NCBI RefSeq assembly: GCF_001696455.1
Contig: NZ_MAUJ01000004.1
Location: 372,001-436,000 of the forward strand
Length of the DNA: 64,000 nucleotides
Source: Pseudoalteromonas luteoviolacea
GTDB taxonomy: Bacteria > Pseudomonadota > Gammaproteobacteria > Enterobacterales > Alteromonadaceae
Direction: 5' to 3'
A program made the translations under genes and the position numbers. Of the stretch, positions 47,301 through 55,854 are shown one piece after another. Every line of letters begins with the position of its first letter. Positions within the stretch are counted from its first letter, which is position 1. The notes below the pieces were generated by a model. It saw only the letters and a program-made list of their open reading frames with translations, was not told where the DNA came from and searched no databases.

Positions 47301-48730
47301 AACTAACCAGTGTTGCCAAAATAGCTGAATACGTTGATAGTCACGAAAAGTCCGCACATTTTGTCATTCCAAAGGCGCCGATGCTTGGCTCTTATCCTCT
47401 CTCACCTGCTCAATTGCGCTTGTACATAGTGCAGCAAACAGAGTTGGACAACACAGGCTATAACGAAACGTTAGAGACCTACATTTTAGGCAATCTTGAT
47501 CGCGCCAAATTAGAATCGGTGTTTCAGCAATTAATAGTTCGACATGAGGCACTTAGAACCTCCTACCATGTCGAAGATGCCAACATTGTGCAAAAAGTGC
47601 ATAGTGCTGTGACATTTAATATGGAGTACTACAAAGCTTCAGAAAATGAAATTGAGATTACGTTAAACAATTTTGTAAGGCCGTTCTTATTAGATAACGC
47701 ACCATTATTCAGAGTTGCGCTGGTACAGGTGTCTGAAGAAAAGCACTTACTACTGATGGATTTTCATCATATCATAATTGATGGCGTTGCCATGACATTG
47801 CTGTTCAAAGAAATGATCGCGTTGTATGAAGACAAAGCGCTACCAGATATGGAGTGTCAGTACAAAGACTATGCACTGTGGCAAAACGGTACACAACAGC
47901 GCCAATTGGTTGCCGAACAAGAATCTTACTGGCTAAACAAGTTTACCGAGAATCCAATTACACCGTTAAACTTGCCGACCGACTATCCTCGCCCCAAATT
48001 CAGAACCTTTGAAGGTAAACGAATCAGTTTCAAGATTGAAAAGGATGAATTGAATTTGCTCAAAGCAGCGGTGCTAAAAGAAGGTGTTTCTCTTTTCATG
48101 CTGTTGATCGGTGTTTACAACGTTTTGCTTTGCAAACTAAGTGCAAAAGAGGATATCCTGATAGGTACAGTAGTTGCTGGTAGACGCCACGAATCGATAC
48201 AAAGTGTGATTGGTGTCTTTATTAACACGCTAGTGCTACGAAACTACCCCAAAAAAGAGCTTGCCTTTGATTCGTTCTTACAGAATGTTAAATGTGACTG
48301 CCTTGAGGCATTCGAAAATCAAGAATATCAGTATGAAGACTTGATTGAAAAATTAGGCATAGAACGCGACTCAAGTCACAATTCGTTGTTTGATGTTGCT
48401 TTTGTTTTACAAAACATGGCTGATGGAAAAGACACCCCAGATAAGATGGGAGATACCTGCTTCGTCCCATATCATCGTGATAAAGACACTTCCAAGTTTG
48501 ACATTACCCTAACAGCTTTCGAATCTGTACACGGAATTCAATTTAGCTGGGATTACAGTACGAACCTTTTCTCAGAAGATACCATAAACCTTTACACACA
48601 AGCTTATCTAAACATTCTTCGAACGATAGTTGAGGACCCGCAAATATTGATACGAGACATTGAGCTTATGGCAAAAGCCGACAAGGCTCAGCAAGCCGAC
48701 TTACAAGAACTTGAAGATTGGGTCTTTTGA
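44366..48730 (+). CDS. PKS/NRPS protein 2: KS-AT-ACP-C
   Basis: The protein has 1,454 residues. The KS (10-430) has Cys179 (TACSTS) and His315 (EAHGTGT). The AT (about 530-840) has Ser627 in GHSLGE and His726 in HAFH, the pattern of malonyl-specific ATs. The ACP holds Ser954 in GGDSLTAI. A complete condensation domain (about 1010-1440) has HHIIIDG at 1134-1140 and ends the protein; no adenylation or carrier domain follows it. The polyketide extended here must therefore be passed to an aminoacyl carrier on another protein. There is no KR, DH or ER. The AT is the only one in the cluster and could also serve the AT-less KS protein encoded just upstream, seven bases away. Confidence 0.94.
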   Translation: MKKNMQQKDYTGMEIAVIGMAARFPGASNIDEYWANLSGTIDSIATLTKEELIDCGVPSELVNHNKYVPAKGLISDSDKFDERFFGYTPREAHLMDPQIRLMHQCTWHALEDAGYNSYSYDKRIGIYAGASSNPIWLLSSMLSEHPKVASFVADRDYLCSRVANKLDLKGPAVFIQTACSTSLVSIHIACRALLTGDCEMALAGGVSIKVPNKVGHLHQEGMITSSDGRCRSFDAKADGTVGGEGVGMVLLKPLAKAIQDKDNIHAVIRASAINNDGYEKGSFSAPSITGQADAIKRAHRIGKVPANTLGFLEAHGTGTIIGDPIEVQALHNAFNTTETNICALGSVKSNIGHLDHAAGVAGFIKAVLSLKHKKIPATAHYRSPNPKLNIQSSPFFVNDSLLNWEAPLNHPRRAAVNSLGIGGTNAYVVLEEFDSSKTRTQEEEVQLLLLSAKSASSLKDNKRNLATFIRSHYNDINPADIAYTLQAGRANWDHREAFIFNNTEQLLANLEGEEIDSLTHTIGSSILQESDNSVVFVFPGQGAQYEKMGKELYSEVKIFRELLDPLFEQLKQFSEIDFKAIWLSDSTTKRDIYRTEVAQPLMFVFEYALAKTLIELGIKPDAMLGHSLGEITAAAISGAMKLEHALDLVCIRGRLMQTIASGEMVSVRLSAEEIIPFLQDGVTIAAINSLKSTVIAGQSDKVSEVVKKLELANIALQVLPTSHAFHTPMVDSITSTFAAKIRHIPFSIPQVPYVSNVSGNWINPSSALTPEYWVDHMRRPVQFSAGIETLSTLENPLFLEVGPGSAMSRFIINHDRKWNDRSLTLVVSKHGKANGKEHFTSSLAKLWLNGVDIDWHKCATESAKRISLPGYAFTPTPYPFPKLSINTANRLSPFEIQESATVKPKGNGITSNETMFDTLPLSATQSKIAEIFKRALGLSELELTDDFFTLGGDSLTAIGVIASIHKELSVKLTIAKFFELTSVAKIAEYVDSHEKSAHFVIPKAPMLGSYPLSPAQLRLYIVQQTELDNTGYNETLETYILGNLDRAKLESVFQQLIVRHEALRTSYHVEDANIVQKVHSAVTFNMEYYKASENEIEITLNNFVRPFLLDNAPLFRVALVQVSEEKHLLLMDFHHIIIDGVAMTLLFKEMIALYEDKALPDMECQYKDYALWQNGTQQRQLVAEQESYWLNKFTENPITPLNLPTDYPRPKFRTFEGKRISFKIEKDELNLLKAAVLKEGVSLFMLLIGVYNVLLCKLSAKEDILIGTVVAGRRHESIQSVIGVFINTLVLRNYPKKELAFDSFLQNVKCDCLEAFENQEYQYEDLIEKLGIERDSSHNSLFDVAFVLQNMADGKDTPDKMGDTCFVPYHRDKDTSKFDITLTAFESVHGIQFSWDYSTNLFSEDTINLYTQAYLNILRTIVEDPQILIRDIELMAKADKAQQADLQELEDWVF

Positions 48731-48772
48731 CAAACTGACAGTATCAATAGAATAGATAAGGATTAAAAATAT

Positions 48773-49543
48773 ATGCCTGAAAGTAACTGGTTTGTTAAAC
48801 CTAAAGTTCAACATGGTGCAGCTGTTAAGCTCTTTTGTTTTCCGTTTGCCGGCGGAGGGACTTCAACCTACGCAAACTGGGCTGAAAAATTATCTGACGA
48901 TATCCAAGTTGTCGCGGTGCAGCCGCCTGGGCGTTCCAACCGATTTTTTGAACCTGCTTTTGATAGTATGGGTGCGCTCATCGACGATCTTTTGCCAAGG
49001 TTCATTGAACAAATCGACGGGCAGTACATGATTTTTGGCCATAGTTTAGGTAGCCGAGTGGCGTATGAGTTAATTACTCGACTGAAAAAACGTGGCGTAC
49101 AATTGCCCGAACACTTTTTTGCTTCAGGTTCGAGAGCGGCTCATTTACCGTGTCATGATCACGAGTACCATGAGATGAAAGATGAAGCGTTTATTAAAAA
49201 ATTGGAAGAGCTAAATGGCACACCAAAAGAAGTGCTCGAAAATAAAGAACTCGTGAATATGATTCTGCCGACGCTACGTGCAGATTTCAAAATCGCTGAT
49301 TCTTACCGAGCGGAAATGAAAAAACTACCTTGTTCAGCCACAATCTATAGCGGGCGCTTGGACAGCTCTATCTCCATGGAAAACCTAAAAGCATGGCGTG
49401 AATTATTTGCAGAGATTAATGCTGTAAAGATTTTTCCAGGTGACCACTTTTTCATAAATTCAAGTGAAGATATGGTGCTTGACCATCTGACAAAAGTCAT
49501 CGAAACTGTTGGTACGAAAGCGCGTTTCGTGGCTCATGTTTAG
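48773..49543 (+). CDS. Type II thioesterase
   Basis: This is a 256-residue alpha/beta-hydrolase of the GrsT family. It opens with KLFCFPFAGGGTSTYANW and has a catalytic triad of Ser91 (FGHSLG), Asp197 (GRLDSS) and His225 (PGDHFF). Such enzymes remove wrong or stalled acyl groups from NRPS and PKS carrier domains. AAGGA lies about ten bases before the ATG, 42 bases after the PKS2 stop, so it belongs to the same operon. It is the only thioesterase in the cluster, which leaves product release to the reductase domain. Confidence 0.93.
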   Translation: MPESNWFVKPKVQHGAAVKLFCFPFAGGGTSTYANWAEKLSDDIQVVAVQPPGRSNRFFEPAFDSMGALIDDLLPRFIEQIDGQYMIFGHSLGSRVAYELITRLKKRGVQLPEHFFASGSRAAHLPCHDHEYHEMKDEAFIKKLEELNGTPKEVLENKELVNMILPTLRADFKIADSYRAEMKKLPCSATIYSGRLDSSISMENLKAWRELFAEINAVKIFPGDHFFINSSEDMVLDHLTKVIETVGTKARFVAHV

Positions 49544-49599
49544 GCCATTTAGCATTAAATGCAAGCGACTGATACTGAGTAAAAAAAGGAGAAGCCCAT

Positions 49600-50151
49600 T
49601 TGTCATTTCCAATACTAGAGACTGACCGCCTTCAATTAAATGAAATAACAAAAGACGATGTAGATGCCATCTTTACCATTTTTTCAAATCCAGACGTTAT
49701 AGAGTATTATGACACGCCAATCTTCACATCAAAGGAGCAAGCGGAAAATTTAATCAACGTATTCACTGCTCGATTTGAAAACGGGTTAGGTATTCGCTGG
49801 GCAATTAGGACTAAATCCGATAATCAGCTCATAGGTACCTGTGGTTTCAATAGTTGGAACGCAAAGATGCAATACACAAATATCGGTTATGAACTAATTC
49901 CGTCTTGCTGGGGGATGGGCTATGCGCATGAGTCTGTAAACGCAATTATTAAATTGGCATTTGAAGATAAGCTCCCGTGCGGTCCAATTCATCGTATTCA
50001 GGCTGATACCGTTCCAGGTAATGACGCTTCTGATAGGTTGTTGACCAATCTACGTTTTAAGGAAGAAGGACTCAGACGAGAAAGTGGGTACTGGAAAAAT
50101 AAATTTCATGACCTTAAGTGCTTTGGACTTCTGAGGAATGAATTTAAGTGA
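49600..50151 (+). CDS. GNAT-family N-acetyltransferase (RimJ/RimL-like)
   Basis: This is a 183-residue acetyl-CoA-dependent acetyltransferase. The N-terminus ILETDRLQLNEITKDD is typical of the RimJ/RimL branch. The strand IGTCGFNSWN and the IGYELIPSCWGMGYAHE segment match the acetyl-CoA-binding core. Translation begins at TTG 49600, with AAGGAG upstream at good spacing. It is the last intact gene of the cluster, 56 bases after the thioesterase. It may acetylate the product for self-protection or tailoring, or be unrelated; the sequence does not decide. Confidence 0.85.
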   Translation: MSFPILETDRLQLNEITKDDVDAIFTIFSNPDVIEYYDTPIFTSKEQAENLINVFTARFENGLGIRWAIRTKSDNQLIGTCGFNSWNAKMQYTNIGYELIPSCWGMGYAHESVNAIIKLAFEDKLPCGPIHRIQADTVPGNDASDRLLTNLRFKEEGLRRESGYWKNKFHDLKCFGLLRNEFK

Positions 50152-50345
50152 GTATCTTGGGCTTTGTTGCAAATAAGGCGAGTTCCGCTAAGTGAATCAC
50201 ACTGGGTGTGTCGGAGGCTAATGTTCTTGAGAGAATTAGCCAATGAAATGTTAAAGAAAGCCGCTGTGTTTTTTGCTTAAGTGGAGCTCGATCGTAAACT
50301 TGATACATATCCTGCGTTGTATGGCGCCGAGCTTTAAAGATCGAG

Positions 50346-51168
50346 CCCTCAAAGTATTACCTGTGTAAGGGACAGGAAGCCAATGAAGCATTGCGTTGTC
50401 AGCGATATCATCAGGATAAGGCGCTTAAACCTGAAGTTATGAGTGTATGGCAGAAAGCTAACGTTGTTACGGTGTCAGAAAAGTATGGACGCAATTGAAG
50501 CGAGAAGGCTTCATTGTAGCTCGTTGTACTGTAGCCAGGTTGATGTGTGAGTTGGAGGTACAGGGGGAACGCCAGGGTAGCGTTTGTATCACAACTATTT
50601 CAGACTAACATGCTGATAAAAAATTAGATTTAGTTAATCGTGAGTTTACAGCGCAAAGATACAATCAGTTGTGGGTGTCTGATATCACTTACGTCACAAC
50701 TTGGTCTGGCTTTGTTTATGTGGCATTCGTAATCGATGTATTCCCACGGATGATAGTGGGCTGGCGAGTGATGACATCAATGACAACACCGTTGATTTTA
50801 GATGCACTGGAACAGGTATTATTGTCACGAGGCAAACCAAAAGGTGTTATCGACCATAGTGGCAGGGGGAGCCAATACCTATCGATTAAATACTCAGATA
50901 GATTGTCAGAAGCAGGCTTCACCGTTTCTGTTGGGAGTGTAGGGGACTCCTACGACAATGCATTAGCAGAGACAATTAACGGCCTATACAAAACTGAGAT
51001 CATCCGTAAAGATGGCCCGTGGAAAGGTGTCGAGCAAGTGGAGTAGGCAACGTTAGACAGGGTCGATGGGTTCAACAACAGTAGACTACTGAGCTCAATT
51101 GGTGCATTCCTCCGGTTGAACATGAACAAAACTATTATCGACAATTAGTCGAAGATGCGGCAGCATGA
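50346..51168 (+). pseudogene. IS3-family OrfB transposase remnant
   Basis: The reading frame shows homology to IS3-group OrfB but is broken many times. The upstream part (YYLCKGQEANEALRCQ to KPEVMSVWQKAN) shifts frame near 50480 into YGVRKVWTQLKREGF and CTVARLMCELEVQG, then meets a stop. The longest open piece (50669-51046) holds NQLWVSDITYVTTWSGFVYV with the first catalytic Asp. The usual HSDRGSQY is HSGRGSQY, so the second catalytic Asp is lost. A TAG after KGVEQVE and a later frameshift precede the C-terminal YYRQLVEDAAA. It is inactive. Confidence 0.88.
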
Positions 51169-51309
51169 CTCAAATAAATCCGCCTCCGAATTTACCGGTG
51201 CGATTCACTTGTGACTCAAGAAGGGCCTAGTAATTATCTCATTACTGTCATGTCCAAGTTTTTGATTCGGTGCTTTCATCCATGACGAATTGAACATTGG
51301 AGATAAGTA

Positions 51310-51780
51310 ATGAAACAAACCCAAAAGATAGACGCTGAATATGTTGTGGGGGGGAGATACCCACAAGGATATCCATGTTGCTGCTGTTGTAAATCAGTCT
51401 AACCAAGTTCTATCCATAAAAAAGCTTTCTCACAGCCAGGCACGGCTAGTAAGAAGATACTGACGTGGATGTCATCATTTGGGAGAGTTTCACGAGTAGG
51501 AATTGAATGCTCAGGTACATATGGCTTAGGTTTATTACGTTATAAGTGGGATTGATGTTTTAGAAGTGACATTGCCAGACAAGTCAGAGCGTCGCAAAGC
51601 GAGGAAAAAAATGATACTTTAAGAAGTTGAAAATGCGGCTCATGCGGCTTTTAGTTGACTGCGAAATGTCACTCCAAAACAAGAGACGGTATGGTTGAGT
51701 CTCTTAGAGTTCTGAAAAGCTGTCGTAAAAGTGCTGTAGCAGCTAGAACAGTTGCATTACGGCTATTTTCGCCCATCCCC
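51310..51780 (+). pseudogene. IS110-family transposase remnant
   Basis: A frameshifted N-terminus is recognisable: after a run of G residues, GDTHKDIHVAAVVNQSNQV carries the DEDD-type first acidic residue. A second frame follows with LTWMSSFGRVSRVGIECSG and TYGLGLLRY. Further on there is VTPKTRDGMVESLRVLKSCR, matching the middle of IS110 transposases. Several stops and shifts make it non-functional. Confidence 0.75.
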
Positions 51781-51879
51781 CTATATGGTGCTGGATATCA
51801 AAATGACTAATTCTTGCTGTAGAGACAATTTGTTACGCTTGACCTTTTGCTATGGCTAAAATGTGCTCAATATTGGTAA

Positions 51880-52045
51880 CCGAGTAAGGTTACATCATAT
51901 TAAAGACTGCAGCATCTTTAGGTATCACAGATAATTTACTTTATAACTGGAAAGCTACGTTTGAAGCACTGTAATCAGGTACTAGTTGTGAAGAACCGTT
52001 CTTAGTTACAGACCAAAGAGGGCACTCAGAACCAAGGTAAACACC
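51880..52045 (+). pseudogene. IS3-family OrfA remnant
   Basis: A short frame reads TAASLGITDNLLYNWKATFE and then stops, matching the second helix of the helix-turn-helix in IS3 OrfA proteins. Nothing recognisable follows. It belongs to a different copy from the OrfB remnant at 50346, because an IS110 remnant lies between them. Confidence 0.6.
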
Positions 52046-52330
52046 AATTTGAATATACTGCTTGTTTCCTAAACATAGTTAAAAGTCAGATAATAGATAC
52101 GACTACTAATCGCTATATGAGTGGGCATCAGCGCATTCAAAAACGGGAGAAGAAATATCACTTTCTTTCAGATTTTTCTTTTAGTGTACAAACTTTATTG
52201 TTCCATAACATTAGTCTAATGAGAGTCGCTACACACTCGTTGTGTGCTCTGTGTCAGGGGTTTAAAGCTGGCTCGTCTTAATGACACAATAAGCTGCTTT
52301 GGCGTAAGCCCTGTTTTGTACCCTATTACC

Positions 52331-52354
52331 GGAGTGTCGGGTTGAACACTCCTT
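52331..52354 (+). terminator. Hairpin, possible terminator
   Basis: GGAGTGT pairs with ACACTCC around an eight-base loop, followed by only three T residues. It could be a weak terminator or part of a lost mobile element. Confidence 0.3.
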
Positions 52355-52999
52355 TCAGGTTCATGCCTGATCGAGAGAATACTTTGTACTATAAAGGCAC
52401 CTTTCCCTGACTTTTTAAGCCTTATAACAGATCTTGACTATCACACTCGTGTAGCTCTAACTCCGATAAATTGCATAATTTATACCTTTTTGTTTTTCTG
52501 GCTTGGGCAGGGGTGTCCGAGCATTTAATCATAGCGGCTTGTTTTTCACATTTTATGTTGTCGAGAAGTGAGTAAAAAGCTTCTTGAAATAAGTTAAATA
52601 ATGGCATGGTTTCTCACAATTAAAGCGTTCTCACATCTCTGGGTAGATTATTACCATACCTTTAATTCTCCCAGTGTGTAAGTACATACTTTTTATTTTT
52701 GTTATATATTAAAGGGAGTTGTCACTTCATTTATAATTTATAATGTGTTTTTTATAACCAAAGTAAATTTACATATACTTAAATATTATACACTAAATAG
52801 GAACGCTCCTATTTGCATAGATACCTGCACGGAATGATTTTTTATCCGCTATATCCTCAAAGTACCGAAATTACATTCATCTTGGCGCATTGGTATTTTT
52901 TATGCGTTGAATTTTTGCACTTGTCATAATTGTATATTTTATACATTCTAATTTTGCTTCATCAAAATGTAACAAATTTCATTACATCAACAAGGGGAG

Positions 53000-53020
53000 C
53001 CTCCAGCCAGTTTGGAGGTG
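53000..53020 (+). promoter_or_regulatory. Hairpin enclosing the ribosome-binding site of the TonB receptor gene
   Basis: CCTCCA (53000-53005) can pair with TGGAGG (53013-53018) around a seven-base loop. The right arm is the GGAGG ribosome site, ten bases before the ATG at 53029. The structure could block initiation unless opened by a protein, a small RNA or translation upstream. This is seen in the sequence only; its stability is modest. Confidence 0.4.
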
Positions 53021-53028
53021 GGAATAAA

Positions 53029-55854
53029 ATGCGAAATACATTTATAAGAAAAACCATCTTGGGCATTGCGATTAGTAGCGCTTTGGGCACGTCACAATAT
53101 TCATTTGCGCAGGAAAGTGGCGCTGACGATGAAAAAATTGAGAAAATATCGGTTACGGGAAGTCGGATCTTAAGACAAGGCATGACCACCGTTGCTCCCG
53201 TAATGGTGATAAGCTCAGATGAACTGAACGTCGGTGGCAACCTGAATGTAGGCGATGTACTTGCGACATTACCGCAGTTTGCTCAGGGGATTGAATCTAC
53301 AGACAATGCCTACAACCCCGCCAACGCAGGTTTGTCTGTTCCTGATTTGAGGGGGCTTGGTGAAATTCGTACCTTGGTGCTGATTAATGGTCGTCGCCCG
53401 GCGCAAACGGTAGATAGCAGTGGCTTGTTAGTCACTGACGTCAGCAATATTCCCGCAAGACTTATTGAACGCGTGGAGATACTCACCGGTGGGGCTTCGT
53501 CAATTTATGGCTCAGATGCGGTCGCTGGGGTGATTAATGTCATTTTAAAAGAAAGCTACAATGATTTTACCGTGGATGCGCAAGCGGGTACGTCCGAGCG
53601 AGGAGATGCAGAATCACAAAGTCTGACATTAACCTATGGTAAAGAAATCGATGGGGGCAACATTATGATGAGCTTCGATTTCTTTAATCAAGAGAACCTA
53701 AGGGTTGTCGACCGTAAAGGTGCTAGAGGGCAGACAAGTTATATTCGTAACCCAGATGGCGACAATCCAAGAAACATTATTTTAAATAACGTGGGTTGGT
53801 CGGACTATAACATTACGCCCGATCGTCCAACCTTTATGATTGATAAGACCTACAACTATTATCAATTTCAACGTCAGGACGACGGCCAATTAGGTGAAGG
53901 GTATCTCGCCATTTTAGACTCCGAGTTACATTCATATTATAAGCAGTCTCACGATTTAAACCCTAATTTGTATTCCAGCGCAGGCCCGACAGAACCCATT
54001 CAGCCATATCAGCGCCACAGTGCCTATGTGACGGGCAACTATGAATTACCGTCTGACATCTATATGACGGGCAGTGTGTCATATAGCAAAGTCAGTGCGA
54101 CTACCCAGCTCGACCCTGAGTTTATCTTTAGTAACAAGGGGTGGGTAGATATCACCGATGCGCCATTTACCGTGCCGCAGCAAGTTATCGATACGGTAAA
54201 ACAAGCGGATACGGGTTCTAACTGGATTGCCATCCCGTATACGTTTAATGATTTTGGCAATCGCACAACCGATACAGAGAGAGAGTATTTTGGTGCATCA
54301 TTGTCTTTTGAAGGTGAATTGGAGAATGGCTGGGTGTGGGATGCATATGTAGCAAGTGGCCAAACAACCTCTCAAGCGACGTCATTGAATCGTATCAACA
54401 GTGAACGGTACGATGGTGGCTACACATTGATTGGTGAGTGTGAACCCAACTGTCCTGAATTCAACCCATTTATGCCTTTGAGTAAAGAGGTGGTGGACTA
54501 CTTACGATTGGACCCTTTCACCGATGAGCGGGTGATCTCGCAGCATACTTTCTCGGCAAATATCACGGGTGATATTCTTGATTTACCAGCGGGTTACCTG
54601 TCTTTTGCAACCGGTGTCGAAATACGCAAAGAAGGCATGGAAGTTAACTTGTCAGAAACCACATTATTGGGTTTAAACCGGAACAAGAAAAGCCAGAACA
54701 ACGATGTGGACCGCACGGTGAAAGAGGCATATGTTGAATTGGTTGTGCCTGTATTGTCTGATGCGCCAGCGGTGAAACAGCTTGATATTGAAACCGCCTA
54801 TCGTAAGGCGAACTATACCTATGCGGGTACTACAGATAGCTGGAAGTTGGGAATCAACTGGGCTGTCACCGATGATCTTCGTTTGCGCGCGGTTAAATCA
54901 AAAGCCGTGAGAGCGCCTCAGTTAACCGAGTTATTGAGCCCAAGTTCGATTACCTTTATTCGCGGCGATGATCCGTGTGATGCAACAGAAATCGACACCA
55001 TATCGACAGACAAACAAGCAACCCGCAAAGCCAATTGTCAGGCTTTGGGCTTGCCTGCGGATTTCAACGCCGCGACGAATGTCACAACCGGTGTGGATGT
55101 TACCGTATCTGGCAACGCGCAATTAGAAGTTGAAACGGCTTACACAAAAACAGTGGGGTTGGTGTTCACGCCAAGCTTTGTTGAAGACTTAAGCTTGACT
55201 GTGGACTACTTTGACATTGACCTGAATGACGGGATTGCGCGATTTGGCGCATTTGATACTGCAGAAATGTGTGTTGACTCTGCCACCATTAATAATGGCT
55301 TTTGTGCGCAGGTTACACGCGCAGCAGATGGCAATATCACCAATATTAATGACACTTGGGTTAATGCGAATCTACTTTCTCGCCGAGGTGTGGATGTCGG
55401 CGTTTACTACCCGTGGAAGTTAGGAGATTACGGCAACCTGCAGTTGAGCGCCTATGCAACACGCATTATCAATTCGACTTTTGTCGACTCTCCGCTAGAG
55501 GGAGAAACCGTCTTTGAATATGCAGGCTCCTCTGGCACGCCTGAATGGAAAGGCAGCTTTGTCGCGAAATACAGCTTAAATGACTTATCCGTGCGTTGGA
55601 AAACCAATTACGTACATTCTGTTTTATATCGAAGGGATGTTACTGCCGAAGACTACGAGCAACATGTTTTGCCAACGTCAGTTCTTCATCATTTGCGGGT
55701 CGGTTATTACTTAAATGATGATTTTGAGGTTTATTTTAACGTAAACAATGTAATGGATAAGGATTGGTTAGGCCATCCGGGCACTAGCTCCGGTGGTAGC
55801 ACTTATCCAATCACTGGTCGTAGCTTTAGTTTGGGACTGAGTTACACCCTTTAG
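53029..55854 (+). CDS. TonB-dependent outer-membrane receptor
   Basis: The protein has 941 residues. The ATG at 53029 has GGAGG upstream and gives a signal peptide (MRNTFIRKTILGIAISSALG to SFAQ); an in-frame extension to 52930 lacks one. A TonB-box-like EKISVTGSR follows the signal. The plug domain has RTLVLINGRRPAQTVDSS and ERVEILTGGASSIYGSDAVAGV. A 22-strand barrel ends in GRSFSLGLSYTL. This large-plug subtype is common in marine bacteria and takes up siderophores, peptides or saccharides. The substrate is not evident. A strong terminator follows. It may or may not relate to the NRPS-PKS product; it lies outside the IS boundary. Confidence 0.92.
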   Translation: MRNTFIRKTILGIAISSALGTSQYSFAQESGADDEKIEKISVTGSRILRQGMTTVAPVMVISSDELNVGGNLNVGDVLATLPQFAQGIESTDNAYNPANAGLSVPDLRGLGEIRTLVLINGRRPAQTVDSSGLLVTDVSNIPARLIERVEILTGGASSIYGSDAVAGVINVILKESYNDFTVDAQAGTSERGDAESQSLTLTYGKEIDGGNIMMSFDFFNQENLRVVDRKGARGQTSYIRNPDGDNPRNIILNNVGWSDYNITPDRPTFMIDKTYNYYQFQRQDDGQLGEGYLAILDSELHSYYKQSHDLNPNLYSSAGPTEPIQPYQRHSAYVTGNYELPSDIYMTGSVSYSKVSATTQLDPEFIFSNKGWVDITDAPFTVPQQVIDTVKQADTGSNWIAIPYTFNDFGNRTTDTEREYFGASLSFEGELENGWVWDAYVASGQTTSQATSLNRINSERYDGGYTLIGECEPNCPEFNPFMPLSKEVVDYLRLDPFTDERVISQHTFSANITGDILDLPAGYLSFATGVEIRKEGMEVNLSETTLLGLNRNKKSQNNDVDRTVKEAYVELVVPVLSDAPAVKQLDIETAYRKANYTYAGTTDSWKLGINWAVTDDLRLRAVKSKAVRAPQLTELLSPSSITFIRGDDPCDATEIDTISTDKQATRKANCQALGLPADFNAATNVTTGVDVTVSGNAQLEVETAYTKTVGLVFTPSFVEDLSLTVDYFDIDLNDGIARFGAFDTAEMCVDSATINNGFCAQVTRAADGNITNINDTWVNANLLSRRGVDVGVYYPWKLGDYGNLQLSAYATRIINSTFVDSPLEGETVFEYAGSSGTPEWKGSFVAKYSLNDLSVRWKTNYVHSVLYRRDVTAEDYEQHVLPTSVLHHLRVGYYLNDDFEVYFNVNNVMDKDWLGHPGTSSGGSTYPITGRSFSLGLSYTL

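Larger units (their letters stand above)
52046..53028. other. Long non-coding junction between the island and the TonB receptor gene
   Basis: About 980 bases hold no gene I can support. A 61-codon minus-strand frame (52422-52607) has no family resemblance and a poor ribosome site. A hairpin lies at 52331-52352. The last 250 bases are very AT-rich and should carry the receptor promoter; TTGCAC at 52915 and TTTATA at 52938 are 17 bases apart and are a candidate -35/-10 pair, weakly supported. Confidence 0.5.

Noticed and set aside
50159..50250. GGGCTTTGTTGCAAATAAGG, similar in look to IS ends of the IS5/IS6 type
   Set aside because: No matching second end or transposase was found, so the similarity alone is not enough.
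52422..52607. A 61-codon minus-strand frame in the gap before the TonB receptor gene
   Set aside because: There is no good ribosome site, no family resemblance, and the surrounding region is mobile-element debris.
52930..53028. An upstream start for the TonB receptor
   Set aside because: The extension runs through the ribosome site and displaces the signal peptide; the ATG at 53029 fits both.
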